64,000 nucleotides of DNA from Inediibacterium massiliense (GCF_001282725.1 NZ_LN876586.1:335009-399008), one strand, 5' to 3'; shown: positions 1 to 8,644, counted from the first letter of the stretch. A program made the numbers and translations. Notes: generated from the letters alone by a model not told the origin.

Positions 1-12
1 AGGGTGTAGTGT

Positions 13-369
13 TTGACCAAAAGGGAAAAATACATGCTTTATGTGATTCCTGTTCTTTTTGTTGTATTAATATGTAAATCTTTATTTTTAGATGAAGTGA
101 AAGTTAGTGGAGACGCTTTGCAATTTAAAAATTTTGTAGAAACAATAGTGGAAAATGATAAAAGATATAATGGACCATTCAAAGAAATAGGAATTGCTCA
201 TTATAAAGTTGTATCTATTAAAAAAATAAAGGATACAGGAACATCTGTAATTTCTAATGGAAAAGAAAATATAAAGATTGCAGGTGCTTATGAGGGAAAA
301 GTAAGAGGATATTTATTGTATATATTTCCTTATAAAGAATTTCGTATCAAAAGCAATTGGAAAAAATAA
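13..369 (+). CDS. Small single-span membrane protein, function unknown
   Basis: A 118-residue protein. Residues about 8-26 form one hydrophobic segment after a basic N-terminus (M-T-K-R-E-K), so it is probably anchored in the membrane with a C-terminal domain of about 90 residues outside. That domain is rich in Val, Ile, Lys and Gly and looks beta-like. The TTG start is supported by an SD-like AGGGTG at 1-6. Its stop lies 11 bases before thyX, and the thyX SD fills that gap, so the two are probably cotranscribed. I do not recognise a family. The gene may belong to the operon upstream of the window edge. Confidence 0.7.
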   Translation: MTKREKYMLYVIPVLFVVLICKSLFLDEVKVSGDALQFKNFVETIVENDKRYNGPFKEIGIAHYKVVSIKKIKDTGTSVISNGKENIKIAGAYEGKVRGYLLYIFPYKEFRIKSNWKK

Positions 370-380
370 GGAGGAACAAA

Positions 381-1142
381 ATGAAAGTAGAACTTATTCA
401 ATATACACCAGAGCCAGAAAAAGTGGTATCAGCAGCAGCAAAACTTTGTTATTCAAAAGTAGGCGTGGATGAAATTATGAAAGATTTAACAGATGAAAAA
501 ATAAGTAAATTTTTAAATATGTTAATGGGACTTGGGCATACATCCACTATTGAGCATGTAAATTTTACTTTTGCAGCAGAAGGAGTGAGTAGAGTACTTA
601 CTCACCAACTCGTAAGACATAGAATTGCATCTTATTCACAACAATCTCAAAGATATGTAAAACTAGATCAATTTGAATATATTATTCCTCCAAGTATAGA
701 GGACATTCCTGAGGCAAAGAAAATGTTTATAGAAGCTATGGAAGAGGATCAAAGAAAATATAATGAACTAGTAAAAATTCTTCAAAAACAACATTTTGAG
801 AATTTATTACAAAGTGGAAAATCAGAAAAAGAAGCAAAAAGATCATCAGAAAAAATGGCCATTGAAGATAGTAGATATGTATTTCCCAATGCCTGTGAAA
901 CAAAAATTGTATTCACAATGAATGCAAGAACTCTTTTGAATTTCTTTCATCATAGATGCTGTGAAAGAGCACAATGGGAAATTAGAGAATTAGCAACACA
1001 AATGTTAAAGCTTGTAAAACAAGTAGCTCCTACTCTTTTTAAATACGCAGGACCCGGGTGTTTGTATAAAACTTGTCCTGAAGGAAAAATGAGTTGTGGA
1101 AAAGCCGAAGAAGTAAGGGAGAAGTTTCATACATTATCATAA
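381..1142 (+). CDS. thyX: Flavin-dependent thymidylate synthase ThyX
   Basis: Makes dTMP from dUMP using FAD, NADPH and methylenetetrahydrofolate in the cytoplasm. The 253-residue protein has the ThyX signature [11 protein letters not shown] at residues 79-89 (RHR-x7-S), preceded by GHTSTIEH at 52-59, which belongs to the conserved N-terminal core. Length suits a clostridial ThyX. ATG 381 is chosen because AAGGAGG at 368-374 precedes it; an upstream in-frame start at 357 would overlap the previous gene and lacks an SD. No thyA is visible in the window, so this may be the main thymidylate synthase. Confidence 0.95.
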   Translation: MKVELIQYTPEPEKVVSAAAKLCYSKVGVDEIMKDLTDEKISKFLNMLMGLGHTSTIEHVNFTFAAEGVSRVLTHQLVRHRIASYSQQSQRYVKLDQFEYIIPPSIEDIPEAKKMFIEAMEEDQRKYNELVKILQKQHFENLLQSGKSEKEAKRSSEKMAIEDSRYVFPNACETKIVFTMNARTLLNFFHHRCCERAQWEIRELATQMLKLVKQVAPTLFKYAGPGCLYKTCPEGKMSCGKAEEVREKFHTLS

Positions 1143-1182
1143 ACTGGGTAAAATAAATGAAAATGATAAAAAGAGGTGTATT

Positions 1183-1920
1183 ATGCTAGATAAAATAGAA
1201 GGAAGAAATCCAGTAATAGAAGTGTTAAAAGCAGATAGAGAAATAGATAAGATTATGATTTTAAAAGGGGCAGAAGGGTCTGCAAAAAAGATTATAGGTA
1301 TGGCAAAGGATAAAAACATAGTGATTTCATATGTAGAAAAGCAAAAGCTTGATCAAATTTCAGAGTCTCATGCTCATCAAGGGGTAATTGCTTTTGTGGC
1401 AGCACATAAATATTCTGATTTAGAAGATATTTTTAAGAAAGCAGAAGAAAAAGGTGAAGATCCTTTTATTATTATTTTAGATGAAATCACAGATCCTCAT
1501 AATCTAGGTTCTATCATAAGAACTGCAAATGCATCAGGTGCCCATGGAATCATCATTCCTAAAAGAAGAGCAGTAGGACTTACAGGTGTTGTTGCAAAAA
1601 CCTCTGCTGGAGCTATTGAATATGTTCCTGTATGTAAGGTATCTAATATTGCTCAAACAATAGATTCACTAAAGGATAAGGGAGTATGGATAGCAGGAGC
1701 AGATATGGATGGAAAGAAAAAATATCATGAAGAAAATTTAACGGGAAGTATTGCTTTAGTGATTGGAAGTGAAGGAAAAGGAATTTCAAGACTCATAAAA
1801 GAAAAGTGTGATTTTTTAGTCAATATACCTATGAAAGGAGAAGTTAGCTCTTTGAATGCATCCATTGCAGCTTCTATACTTATGTATGAAGTAGCTAGAC
1901 AAAGAGAGGGGAAAGAATAA
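1183..1920 (+). CDS. rlmB: 23S rRNA (guanosine-2'-O-)-methyltransferase RlmB, SPOUT family
   Basis: Uses S-adenosylmethionine to methylate the 2'-O of a guanosine in the peptidyl-transferase region of 23S rRNA (G2251 in E. coli). The 245-residue protein has the N-terminal L30e-like substrate-binding domain (about 1-75, ending in HQGVIA) and a C-terminal SPOUT knot domain. Visible SpoU motifs are DPHNLGSIIRT (104-114), IGSEGKG (194-200) and NIPMKGEVSSLNASIA (214-229). It sits between thyX and the YacP nuclease, the usual Firmicute order before sigH. A related TrmH-type target cannot be excluded, but the N-terminal domain favours RlmB. Confidence 0.93.
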   Translation: MLDKIEGRNPVIEVLKADREIDKIMILKGAEGSAKKIIGMAKDKNIVISYVEKQKLDQISESHAHQGVIAFVAAHKYSDLEDIFKKAEEKGEDPFIIILDEITDPHNLGSIIRTANASGAHGIIIPKRRAVGLTGVVAKTSAGAIEYVPVCKVSNIAQTIDSLKDKGVWIAGADMDGKKKYHEENLTGSIALVIGSEGKGISRLIKEKCDFLVNIPMKGEVSSLNASIAASILMYEVARQREGKE

Positions 1921-1932
1921 GGTGAGTAAGAT

Positions 1933-2448
1933 TTGAATAATTTTTTATTGATAGATGGATACAATGTCATTAATGCATGGCCAGATTTAAAAGAGATAGG
2001 GGAAAAAAATTTGGAAGATGCTAGAGATGTATTGATTCATAAACTTGTAGACTACAAACATTATACAGGATATCATGTGATGATTGTATTTGATGCCCAT
2101 TATGTAAAAGGAAATTACGGAAAAACTATATTTGTGAAAGAAATAGAAGTAGTTTTTACAAAAGAAAACCAAACTGCTGACTCTTATATTGAAAAAAAAG
2201 TAGAAGAACTTATGAAGCATAGAAAGAACAAAGTGCTTGTTGCAACTTCAGATTGGGCGGAGCAACAAGTGGTTTTAGGAAGTGGTGCCATAAGGATTTC
2301 TGCTAGAGAGTTGGGTATTGAATTAGATCGAGTAGTTCAAAAAATTCATAAAAAAACTTTAGAAGTAAAGCAAGTGAGATCTACCCTTCAAGATCGAATT
2401 GATGAAAAAATTGTAGAAAAACTGGAAAGATTGCGTAGAAATCAATGA
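1933..2448 (+). CDS. rae1: NYN (PIN-like) domain endoribonuclease, YacP/Rae1 family
   Basis: A 171-residue protein of the family whose Bacillus subtilis member, Rae1, cuts mRNA in the ribosomal A site. The N-terminus LLIDGYNVINAWPDL (residues 5-19) carries the first acidic metal ligand of the NYN fold; further acidic positions lie in TADSYIEK and in VATSDWAEQ. TTG 1933 is used, with SD-like AAGGTGAG at 1919-1926, so it follows rlmB by 12 bases and is translated from the same message. Its place immediately before sigH matches B. subtilis. Ribosome-dependent cleavage is inferred from the family, not seen here. Confidence 0.88.
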   Translation: MNNFLLIDGYNVINAWPDLKEIGEKNLEDARDVLIHKLVDYKHYTGYHVMIVFDAHYVKGNYGKTIFVKEIEVVFTKENQTADSYIEKKVEELMKHRKNKVLVATSDWAEQQVVLGSGAIRISARELGIELDRVVQKIHKKTLEVKQVRSTLQDRIDEKIVEKLERLRRNQ

Positions 2449-2453
2449 TTTCC

Positions 2454-2483
2454 TTGACGATTGTCTAGGTATTAAGTTATAAT
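2454..2483 (+). promoter_or_regulatory. Sigma-A type promoter for sigH
   Basis: TTGACG at 2454-2459 and TATAAT at 2478-2483 are separated by 18 bases, directly after the rae1 stop. Transcription would begin near 2490 and give a leader of about 80 bases before sigH. Confidence 0.75.
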
Positions 2484-2568
2484 GAATATACAATTTACAC
2501 TGAAAATTTTGTATTTTGTATATTATAAAATGATAGTGTAAAAGAAAAACGTTTTGGAGGAGATGTTG

Positions 2569-3216
2569 GTGGGAATAAGTGGGGTACATAACCAGCTGGG
2601 AGATAAAACGGAAATGCTAATTGATGAGGAAGTTGTGGAAGATGCTAGACGTGGAAGTATAAGAGCTCAGGAATATTTGATTAAAAAATATAAAAATTTT
2701 GTTCGAGCAAAAGCAAGATCTTATTTCTTAATTGGAGCAGATCGAGAAGATATTATACAAGAGGGTATGATAGGATTATTTAAAGCTATTCGTGATTTTA
2801 AACCGGACAAGCTTTCTTCTTTTAGAGCTTTTGCAGAACTATGCATTACAAGACAGATTATTACAGCCATTAAAACGGCTACAAGACAAAAACACATCCC
2901 TCTAAATTCGTATATATCTTTAAATAAGCCCATATATGATGAAGAATCAGATAGAACTCTTTTAGACATCATATCTGGAGCAAAGATTTCAGACCCAGAA
3001 GAATTGATTATATCTAGAGAAGAATTAGCTCACATTGAATCCAAAATAGGGGAAATATTGAGTGATCTCGAGTGGACTGTGCTTATGTACTATTTACAGG
3101 GGAAATCCTATCAAGAAATGGCGGTAGAATTAGATAGGCATGTAAAGTCTATTGATAATGCCCTGCAACGAGTGAAGAGAAAATTAGAAAGATATCTTGA
3201 AATAAGAGGGAGCTAA
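2569..3216 (+). CDS. sigH: RNA polymerase sigma factor SigH (sporulation/transition-state sigma)
   Basis: Sigma-70 family factor that directs RNA polymerase to early sporulation and stationary-phase genes. The protein (215 residues from GTG 2569) shows region 2 in EDIIQEGMIGLFKAIRDFKP and SSFRAFAELCITRQIITAIK, and region 4 as a C-terminal helix-turn-helix (SYQEMAVELDRHVKSIDNAL). The acidic EEVVEDARRGS segment before region 2 is typical of SigH. The start is uncertain: GGAGG at 2556-2560 fits GTG 2569 (spacing 8) or TTG 2566 (spacing 5), but not ATG 2563. It has its own sigma-A promoter and is followed by tRNA-Thr. Confidence 0.92.
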   Translation: MGISGVHNQLGDKTEMLIDEEVVEDARRGSIRAQEYLIKKYKNFVRAKARSYFLIGADREDIIQEGMIGLFKAIRDFKPDKLSSFRAFAELCITRQIITAIKTATRQKHIPLNSYISLNKPIYDEESDRTLLDIISGAKISDPEELIISREELAHIESKIGEILSDLEWTVLMYYLQGKSYQEMAVELDRHVKSIDNALQRVKRKLERYLEIRGS

Positions 3217-3255
3217 ACTTAGGCAAAAATAGAAATGAATACAAGACAAAAACTA

Positions 3256-3284
3256 TTGACTTCCTTAAAATAAAATAGTAAAAT
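3256..3284 (+). promoter_or_regulatory. Sigma-A promoter for tRNA-Thr and probably tuf copy 1
   Basis: TTGACT (3256-3261), a 17-base spacer and TAAAAT (3279-3284) lie 14 bases before the tRNA. No other strong promoter is seen before tuf, so the tRNA and tuf may share this transcript. Confidence 0.7.
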
Positions 3285-3298
3285 AAATATTGGTGAGT

Positions 3299-3375
3299 GC
3301 CCATGTGGCTCAGTAGGTTAGAGCGTCGCCTTGGTAAGGCGGAGATCGGCGGTTCGAATCCGCTCGTGGGCTCCA
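3299..3375 (+). tRNA. tRNA-Thr, anticodon GGU
   Basis: A complete cloverleaf can be folded. Acceptor stem is 3299-3305 with 3365-3371 (one T-G pair); the D stem uses GCTC/GAGC. The anticodon stem TCGCC/GGCGG closes the loop TTGGTAA, whose central bases GGT read threonine codons ACC and ACU. The T stem GGCGG/CCGCT closes TTCGAAT. The 3' CCA is encoded (3373-3375). It lies between sigH and tuf, a common arrangement in Clostridia. Confidence 0.97.
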
Positions 3376-3475
3376 AGAACATTTTGTGTATTTTATATAC
3401 ATAGATACACCCGGACGAGTTTACTGCAAAAATTTAAATAATAATTGAAATAAATCACATGAGGAGGAGAAAAAA

Positions 3476-4669
3476 ATGGCAAAAGCTAAATTTGAAAGAA
3501 GCAAACCTCACGTAAATATTGGAACAATCGGTCACGTTGACCACGGTAAAACAACTTTGACAGCAGCAATCACAACAACATTAAATACAAGATATGGAAC
3601 AGGTGGAGCAGTAGCATTTGACCAAATCGATAAAGCACCAGAAGAAAAAGAAAGAGGAATCACAATTTCAACATCACACGTTGAGTATGAAACACCAAAC
3701 AGACACTACGCACACGTAGACTGCCCAGGACATGCTGACTATGTAAAAAACATGATCACAGGAGCAGCACAAATGGATGGAGCAATCCTAGTATGTGCAG
3801 CAACTGATGGACCAATGCCACAAACAAGAGAACATATCCTATTATCAAGACAAGTAGGTGTACCATACATCGTAGTATTCCTAAACAAATGTGATATGGT
3901 AGACGACGAAGAATTATTAGATTTAGTAGAAATGGAAGTAAGAGAATTATTAGACGAATATGAATTCCCAGGAGATGATACACCAATCATCAGAGGATCA
4001 GCATTAGAAGCATTAAATGATCCAAATGGAGCATGGGGAGACAAAATTGTAGAATTATTCGAAGCAATTGACGAATATATTCCACAACCAGAAAGAGATA
4101 CAGACAAACCATTCATCATGCCAGTAGAAGACGTATTCTCAATTACAGGAAGAGGAACAGTAGCAACAGGAAGAGTAGAAAGAGGAATCCTAAAAGTACA
4201 AGATGAAGTAGAATTAGTAGGACTTACAGAAGCACCAAGAAAAGTAGTAGTAACAGGAGTAGAAATGTTCAGAAAATTATTAGATCAAGCGCAAGCTGGA
4301 GATAATATCGGAGCACTACTTAGAGGGGTACAAAGAGACGAAATCGAAAGAGGACAAGTTCTTGCAAAACCAGGAACAATCAACCCACATACAAAATTCA
4401 AAGCAGAAGTATACGTATTAAAGAAAGAAGAAGGTGGAAGACATACACCATTCTTTAACGGATACAGACCACAATTTTACTTCAGAACAACAGATATTAC
4501 AGGATCAATTGCATTACCAGAAGGAGTAGAAATGTGTATGCCAGGAGATAACATCACAATGGAAATCGAATTAATCAACCCAATTGCAATCGAAGAAGGA
4601 TTAAGATTCGCTATTCGTGAAGGTGGAAGAACAGTAGGAGCAGGTGTTGTTGCTCAAATTATTAAATAG
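3476..4669 (+). CDS. tuf: Elongation factor Tu, copy 1
   Basis: GTPase that delivers aminoacyl-tRNA to the ribosomal A site. The 397-residue protein shows G1 GHVDHGKT near residues 19-26, G3 DCPGH, and G4 NKCD, followed by the beta-barrel domains 2 and 3. SD GAGGAGGAG precedes the ATG. The encoded protein is identical to the second copy at 19746, and by eye the two DNA sequences differ at only five synonymous positions, while the flanks differ. Codon use is strongly biased, as in highly expressed genes. A terminator follows. Confidence 0.98.
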   Translation: MAKAKFERSKPHVNIGTIGHVDHGKTTLTAAITTTLNTRYGTGGAVAFDQIDKAPEEKERGITISTSHVEYETPNRHYAHVDCPGHADYVKNMITGAAQMDGAILVCAATDGPMPQTREHILLSRQVGVPYIVVFLNKCDMVDDEELLDLVEMEVRELLDEYEFPGDDTPIIRGSALEALNDPNGAWGDKIVELFEAIDEYIPQPERDTDKPFIMPVEDVFSITGRGTVATGRVERGILKVQDEVELVGLTEAPRKVVVTGVEMFRKLLDQAQAGDNIGALLRGVQRDEIERGQVLAKPGTINPHTKFKAEVYVLKKEEGGRHTPFFNGYRPQFYFRTTDITGSIALPEGVEMCMPGDNITMEIELINPIAIEEGLRFAIREGGRTVGAGVVAQIIK

Positions 4670-4681
4670 TGTGAAATATAC

Positions 4682-4716
4682 AGGACTAGGATTGAAACCC
4701 AAGCCTAGTCCTTTTT
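4682..4716 (+). terminator. Rho-independent terminator after tuf copy 1
   Basis: AGGACTAGG (4682-4690) pairs with CCTAGTCCT (4704-4712) and is followed by a short T tract. The remaining gap to rpmG (to 4955) is A/T-rich and holds a TTGACA at 4856-4861, but I cannot find a well spaced -10 for it. Confidence 0.85.
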
Positions 4717-4955
4717 AATCAATAGAAATAAAATGAAAAAAGTTGGCTATACTATTAGAAATAACCATAAAGAAAAAAGCATTTGACAATAGAGATGTTT
4801 TTTTCTATGTGGTTATATGCGTGTTAAATGCATGGAAAAACTATATTGACACAAGGAAAAAATTATGATAGCTTTATAAAGTGATGGTGTCATACTGAGA
4901 TAGTTGTGTCAAATTGCAATTTCGATAAAAGCTTTAATTTTGGGAGGTGTTAAGA

Positions 4956-5105
4956 ATGAGAGTAAAAGTAACTTTGGCATGTACAGAGTGCAAACAAAGA
5001 AATTATCATACTACAAAAAATAAAAAAAATGATCCAGACAGATTAGAAATGAAGAAATATTGTAAGTTCTGCAAAACACATACTTCTCACAAAGAGACAA
5101 AATAA
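4956..5105 (+). CDS. rpmG: 50S ribosomal protein L33, zinc-binding form
   Basis: A 49-residue protein beginning M-R-V-K-V-T-L-A-C. Two CxxC pairs (CTEC near residues 9-12 and CKFC near 36-39) form the zinc site of the C+ type of L33, which sits near the E site of the 50S subunit. The ATG follows the SD GGGAGGTG at 4942-4949. It heads the conserved rpmG-secE-nusG group. The product is short but matches the family length exactly. Confidence 0.95.
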   Translation: MRVKVTLACTECKQRNYHTTKNKKNDPDRLEMKKYCKFCKTHTSHKETK

Positions 5106-5152
5106 TCCTTACAAGGATTTTGTATAATTACCATATAAGGATGTGAAAGATA

Positions 5153-5371
5153 ATGGCAGTACAAACTAATACAAACAAGGCAGCAACAACGAAGAGCCTT
5201 GGAAAATTCTTTAAAAATGTAAAGTCAGAACTTAAAAAAGTTATTTGGCCTGATAAAAAAGAATTAACATCATATACTACCGTTGTACTGACAACATGTG
5301 CAATTGCAGCAATTGGAATGTGGCTGGTAGATACAGCGTTTGGGAAGGCTCTTCAACTAATCATCAAATAG
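5153..5371 (+). CDS. secE: Preprotein translocase subunit SecE
   Basis: Small membrane subunit that clamps the SecY channel. The 72-residue protein has a charged amphipathic region with the SecE motif KKVIWPDKKEL (about residues 27-37) followed by one membrane span (about 42-62), the single-span form usual in Firmicutes. The SD is weak (AAGG at 5137-5140, spacing 12). It lies between rpmG and nusG, and secY is about 25 kb downstream in the spc region. Confidence 0.95.
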   Translation: MAVQTNTNKAATTKSLGKFFKNVKSELKKVIWPDKKELTSYTTVVLTTCAIAAIGMWLVDTAFGKALQLIIK

Positions 5372-5374
5372 TGA

Positions 5375-5420
5375 GGGAGGGACGAGTAGGAAAACTTATT
5401 ATTTTCTACTCTCGTATATG
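5375..5420 (+). promoter_or_regulatory. SD, hairpin and start codon of nusG: probable folded spacer
   Basis: The only good SD before nusG is GGGAGG at 5375-5380, which is 37 bases from the ATG at 5418 and too far to work in a straight chain. Between them GAGTAG (5384-5389) pairs with CTACTC (5406-5411), and AAAA (5391-5394) with TTTT (5402-5405), with one bulged G (5390) and a 7-base loop. With this hairpin folded, 3 bases before it and 6 after give an effective spacing of 9. No in-frame start lies nearer the SD. Confidence 0.6.
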
Positions 5421-5936
5421 TCTGAAAACCCTAAATGGTACGTTGTCCATACTTATTCAGGACATGAAAACAAAGTGAAAGCAAATATTGAAAAATTTGT
5501 TGAAAATAGAGGTATGGAAGATGTCATTACTGAAGTAATTGTACCCACAGAAGAAAAAGTTGAACTGAAGAATGGAAAGAAAAAGACAAAACAAAAAAAG
5601 ATCTTTCCAGGATATGTAATCGTTAAAATGATTATGAATGATGAATCTTGGTATGTAGTAAGAAATACAAGAGGAGTCACAGGATTTGTGGGACCAGGAT
5701 CTAAGCCGATTCCTTTAAGTGATGAAGAAGTGAAAAACATGGGCATTGAGCAGCCTATGGCTGAAATTGATATGGCTATAGGAGATAGCGTAAAAGTTAT
5801 ATCTGGACCCTTTGACGGCTTTATTGGAGTCATTGAAGGGATTAATCTAGAAAGACAAACTCTAAAAGTGCTTATTTCCATGTTTGGAAGAGAAACACCT
5901 GTAGAACTTGATTTTACACAAGTTGAGAATTTATAA
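5418..5936 (+). CDS. nusG: Transcription termination/antitermination protein NusG
   Basis: Elongation factor that binds the RNA polymerase clamp and modulates pausing. The 172-residue protein has the NGN domain starting at KWYVVHTYSGHENKV (residues 6-20), a central basic KKKTKQKKIFPGYV stretch, and a C-terminal KOW domain with GDSVKVISGPFDGFIGVIEG. ATG 5418 is the only start that gives the normal NusG N-terminus. It follows secE by 46 bases that hold an unusual SD-hairpin arrangement. It precedes rplK, as in most bacteria. Confidence 0.97.
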   Translation: MSENPKWYVVHTYSGHENKVKANIEKFVENRGMEDVITEVIVPTEEKVELKNGKKKTKQKKIFPGYVIVKMIMNDESWYVVRNTRGVTGFVGPGSKPIPLSDEEVKNMGIEQPMAEIDMAIGDSVKVISGPFDGFIGVIEGINLERQTLKVLISMFGRETPVELDFTQVENL

Positions 5937-6012
5937 TTTGTTTAAAAAGCTTATATGCTTTTAATATAAAAACATATATAATATAGATGTATGAAAATGA
6001 GGAGGTGTACCA

Positions 6013-6438
6013 ATGGCAAAAAAAGTTACAGGAATGGTTAAATTACAAATTCCAGCAGGAAAAGCAACTCCAGCACCACCAGTAGGTCCAGCACTTGGAC
6101 AACAAGGAGTAAACATTATGCAATTCTGCAAGGAATTTAATGCAAAAACTGCAGATCAAGCTGGATTGATTATACCAGTAGTGATTACAGTTTATCAAGA
6201 TAGATCATTTACATTTATTACAAAAACACCACCAGCAGCTGTTTTATTAAAAAAAGCAGCAGGTATTGAGAGTGCTTCAGGTGAACCTAATAGAACTAAG
6301 GTTGCAACTGTATCTATAGATAAAGTTAAAGAGATTGCAGAACTTAAAATGCCTGATTTAAATGCTGGTAGCTTAGAAACTGCTATAAGTATGATTAAAG
6401 GTACTGCTAGAAGCATGGGTATCATTGTTGAAGAATAA
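6013..6438 (+). CDS. rplK: 50S ribosomal protein L11
   Basis: Forms the GTPase-associated centre with 23S rRNA and the L10-L12 stalk. The 141-residue protein has the N-terminal Pro-rich segment [19 protein letters not shown] (residues 15-33) that contacts factors, then the rRNA-binding C-terminal domain. SD GAGGAGGTG precedes the ATG. The 76 bases after nusG hold a weak AAAAGC/GCTTTT inverted repeat and an AT-rich TATAAT-like stretch, so an internal promoter is possible. Confidence 0.97.
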   Translation: MAKKVTGMVKLQIPAGKATPAPPVGPALGQQGVNIMQFCKEFNAKTADQAGLIIPVVITVYQDRSFTFITKTPPAAVLLKKAAGIESASGEPNRTKVATVSIDKVKEIAELKMPDLNAGSLETAISMIKGTARSMGIIVEE

Positions 6439-6495
6439 TTACTTATGCTGAGGTGGGAGGTACAATAACCGTTATAACCACAAGGAGGGAAAGAA

Positions 6496-7194
6496 ATGGC
6501 AAAAAGAGGTAAAAAGTATCAAGAGAGTGCAAAGTTAATTAATAGAGAAACTTTATACGATCCAGAAGAAAGTTTAAAATTAGTAGTAGATACTGCAAAA
6601 GCAAAATTTGATGAAACAATAGAAGCTCATATTAGACTTGGGGTTGACTCAAGACATGCAGACCAACAAGTTAGAGGTGCCATTGTATTACCACATGGTA
6701 CAGGAAAAACTAGAAAAGTATTAGTTTTTGCAAAAGGTGAAAAAGCTAAAGAAGCTGAAAATGCTGGAGCAGACTTTGTTGGAGCAGAAGATATGGTTGA
6801 AAAAATTCAAAAGGAAAACTGGTTTGATTTTGATGTAGTAGTAGCTACACCAGACATGATGGGTCTTGTAGGAAGACTAGGTAGAGTATTGGGACCAAAA
6901 GGATTAATGCCTAACCCAAAATCAGGAACAGTTACTTTTGATGTAGAAAAAGCTGTAAAAGAAATAAAAGCTGGAAAAGTTGAGTATAGATTAGATAAAA
7001 CAAATATCATCCATGTTCCTATTGGAAAAGCTTCTTTTGGATCTGAAAAATTAGCGGATAACTTCCGTGTATTAATGGATGCAATTGTAAAAGCAAAACC
7101 AGCAGCTGCAAAAGGACAATACTTGAAGAGTATTGTTATAACAAGCACTATGGGACCTGGAATTAAAATTAATCCAGTAAAAGTAATGGCATAA
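6496..7194 (+). CDS. rplA: 50S ribosomal protein L1
   Basis: Forms the L1 stalk that moves deacylated tRNA out of the E site; in many bacteria it also represses its own L11-L1 message. The 232-residue protein carries the conserved segments [34 protein letters not shown] and the final TMGPGIKI region. It follows rplK by 57 bases with a strong SD (AAGGAGGGA). The downstream gap carries a new promoter and the L10 leader. Confidence 0.97.
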   Translation: MAKRGKKYQESAKLINRETLYDPEESLKLVVDTAKAKFDETIEAHIRLGVDSRHADQQVRGAIVLPHGTGKTRKVLVFAKGEKAKEAENAGADFVGAEDMVEKIQKENWFDFDVVVATPDMMGLVGRLGRVLGPKGLMPNPKSGTVTFDVEKAVKEIKAGKVEYRLDKTNIIHVPIGKASFGSEKLADNFRVLMDAIVKAKPAAAKGQYLKSIVITSTMGPGIKINPVKVMA

Positions 7195-7212
7195 TCATAC
7201 AAATAAAGATCA

Positions 7213-7241
7213 TTGACATATACAATATGGAATGATATACT
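7213..7241 (+). promoter_or_regulatory. Sigma-A promoter of rplJ-rplL
   Basis: TTGACA (7213-7218), a 17-base spacer and TATACT (7236-7241): a near-consensus promoter just after rplA and upstream of the L10 leader. Confidence 0.88.
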
Positions 7242-7273
7242 ATATGATAGTGTGTAATAAAAGCGAATATTCA

Positions 7274-7373
7274 CCGTAGACAGTAGGTACCTTATGGTTT
7301 AAAGAAGCCTACCGAGGTCGTTCTATAGATTAAGATTCTAAGAGCCTCTCTATGTCTACGGTAGAGAGGTTCT
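7274..7373 (+). ncRNA. Ribosomal protein L10 leader with attenuator
   Basis: This leader has the organisation of the Firmicute L10 leader family. CCGTAGAC (7274-7281) is fully complementary to GTCTACGG (7354-7361), closing a multi-branched domain that includes GTAGG/CCTAC. Overlapping it, AGAGCCTCTCTA (7341-7352) pairs with TAGAGAGGTTCT (7362-7373) as a terminator-like stem whose loop contains the same GTCTACGG. The two folds exclude each other. By family knowledge, L10 or the L10-L12 complex would bind the leader and repress rplJL; only the pairing is seen here. Confidence 0.85.
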
Positions 7374-7427
7374 GTTATTGATATGACAGAATAGGAATTG
7401 CTAATTGCAGAGGAGGTGGACATCCAC

Positions 7428-7928
7428 ATGTCAAGCAACTTAGAGATGAAAAAACAAGTAGTTGAAGAAATTAAAGAAAAGTTTCAAAAAGCTCAATCAG
7501 CAGTGGTTGCAGATTATAGAGGACTAACAGTAGAAGAAGTAACAGAACTAAGAAGCAAAATGAGAGAAGCTGGCATTGAATATAAAGTATATAAAAATAC
7601 TTTAACTAGACTAGCTGTAAAAGGAACTGATTTTGAAGCTTTAACTGGAGATTTAACTGGACCAAATGCTGTTGCGTTTAGTTATGCAGATCCTGTAGTA
7701 CCAGCTAAAATCTTAAATGATTTTGCAAAAGATCATAAAAATCTTGAATTAAAATCAGCAGTAGTTGAAGGTCAATATTATGGTGTTGACACAATTAAGG
7801 AAATTGCTGAAATTCCATCAAGAGACGTATTACTTGCTAAATTCCTTGGAAGTATCAAATCACCATTATCAAATCTTGCATACTTACTTCAAGGCATTGC
7901 AGATCAAAAAGCGAGTACGGAAGCATAA
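7428..7928 (+). CDS. rplJ: 50S ribosomal protein L10
   Basis: Anchors L7/L12 dimers to the ribosome and is the probable autoregulator of this leader. The 166-residue protein starts MSSNLEMKKQVVEEIKEKF; the rRNA-binding part includes ADYRGLTVEEVTELRSKM and the C-terminal helix holds the L12 sites. ATG 7428 fits AGGAGGTG at 7411-7418; an earlier in-frame start at 7398 lies upstream of this SD and is unlikely. rplL follows after 30 bases. Confidence 0.96.
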   Translation: MSSNLEMKKQVVEEIKEKFQKAQSAVVADYRGLTVEEVTELRSKMREAGIEYKVYKNTLTRLAVKGTDFEALTGDLTGPNAVAFSYADPVVPAKILNDFAKDHKNLELKSAVVEGQYYGVDTIKEIAEIPSRDVLLAKFLGSIKSPLSNLAYLLQGIADQKASTEA

Positions 7929-7958
7929 ACTTTTAAATATTTTCGGAGGTGTAATAAA

Positions 7959-8321
7959 ATGACAAAAGATCAAATTATTGAAGCTATCAAAGGTATGACA
8001 GTACTTGAATTAAATGAATTAGTAAAAGCATGTGAAGAAGAATTTGGAGTATCTGCTGCAGCACCAGTTGCTGTTGCTGGAGGAGCTGCTGCTCCTGCTG
8101 CTGAAGAAAAAACTGATTTCGAAGTAGTATTAGCTAGTGCTGGTTCACAAAAAATCAAAGTAATCAAAGTTGTAAGAGAACTTACAGGACTTGGATTAAA
8201 AGAAGCAAAAGAATTAGTTGACGGAGCTCCTAAAACACTTAAAGAAGGAGTAGCAAAAGAAGAAGCTGAAGCAATGAAAGCTAAACTTGAAGAAGTTGGA
8301 GCAGGTGTAGAACTTAAATAA
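7959..8321 (+). CDS. rplL: 50S ribosomal protein L7/L12
   Basis: Flexible stalk protein that recruits translation factors. The 120-residue protein has the N-terminal dimerisation helix ([20 protein letters not shown]), an Ala/Pro-rich hinge near residues 35-52 and the C-terminal globular domain with [24 protein letters not shown] lies ahead of the ATG. A strong terminator directly after it separates rplJL from rpoBC. Confidence 0.97.
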   Translation: MTKDQIIEAIKGMTVLELNELVKACEEEFGVSAAAPVAVAGGAAAPAAEEKTDFEVVLASAGSQKIKVIKVVRELTGLGLKEAKELVDGAPKTLKEGVAKEEAEAMKAKLEEVGAGVELK

Positions 8322-8333
8322 TTCAAATTATAC

Positions 8334-8368
8334 AAAAGGGACTCTGGAGGAATCCAGAGTGCCTTTTT
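8334..8368 (+). terminator. Rho-independent terminator after rplL
   Basis: ACTCTGG (8341-8347) pairs with CCAGAGT (8354-8360), extended by the AAAAGG/CCTTTT flanks and ending in a T tract. Confidence 0.9.
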
Positions 8369-8401
8369 CTCATGTAAAGTTTATAATTTCTTCTATAAAC
8401 T

Positions 8402-8447
8402 AAAAAAGTCAACCTTGAAATTCTTCTAAAGGAGGACTTTTTTCTTT
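8402..8447 (+). terminator. Second terminator-like hairpin, probably bidirectional
   Basis: AAAAAAGTC near 8402-8410 is complementary to GACTTTTTT near 8435-8444, with an inner CCTT/AAGG pairing. The A and T flanks would allow termination on either strand. It follows the rplL terminator closely. Confidence 0.55.
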
Positions 8448-8515
8448 TGAAAATTAACATGTATCTATGAAATTTATAAAATATATCGAATCCATTATAC
8501 CATAAAAGCCAAGGG

Positions 8516-8544
8516 TTGACAACCAGTATAGTTTATGATAACAT
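8516..8544 (+). promoter_or_regulatory. Possible rpoB promoter (-35 only clear)
   Basis: TTGACA at 8516-8521 is perfect, but the -10 region (TATGATAACAT, 8534-8544) gives no hexamer at 16-18 base spacing. A promoter here is expected because two terminators separate rplL from rpoB. Confidence 0.4.
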
Positions 8545-8644
8545 TATATACTGCCATAAGAGGCAAAATTCTAAATAATTTGTATAGAATATGTTGAAAA
8601 TGGCAATATTAACAACTATGGAAAGAATAGCTTTTTTTAATTTT

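Noticed and set aside
3739-4119. Long antisense frames inside both tuf genes (also 20009-20389)
   Set aside because: They are shadows of strongly biased tuf codons, appear in both copies for that reason, and lack start signals.
4856-4884. Promoter for rpmG-secE-nusG
   Set aside because: TTGACA is present at 4856-4861, but no -10 hexamer lies at an acceptable distance (TATGAT is only 12 bases away).
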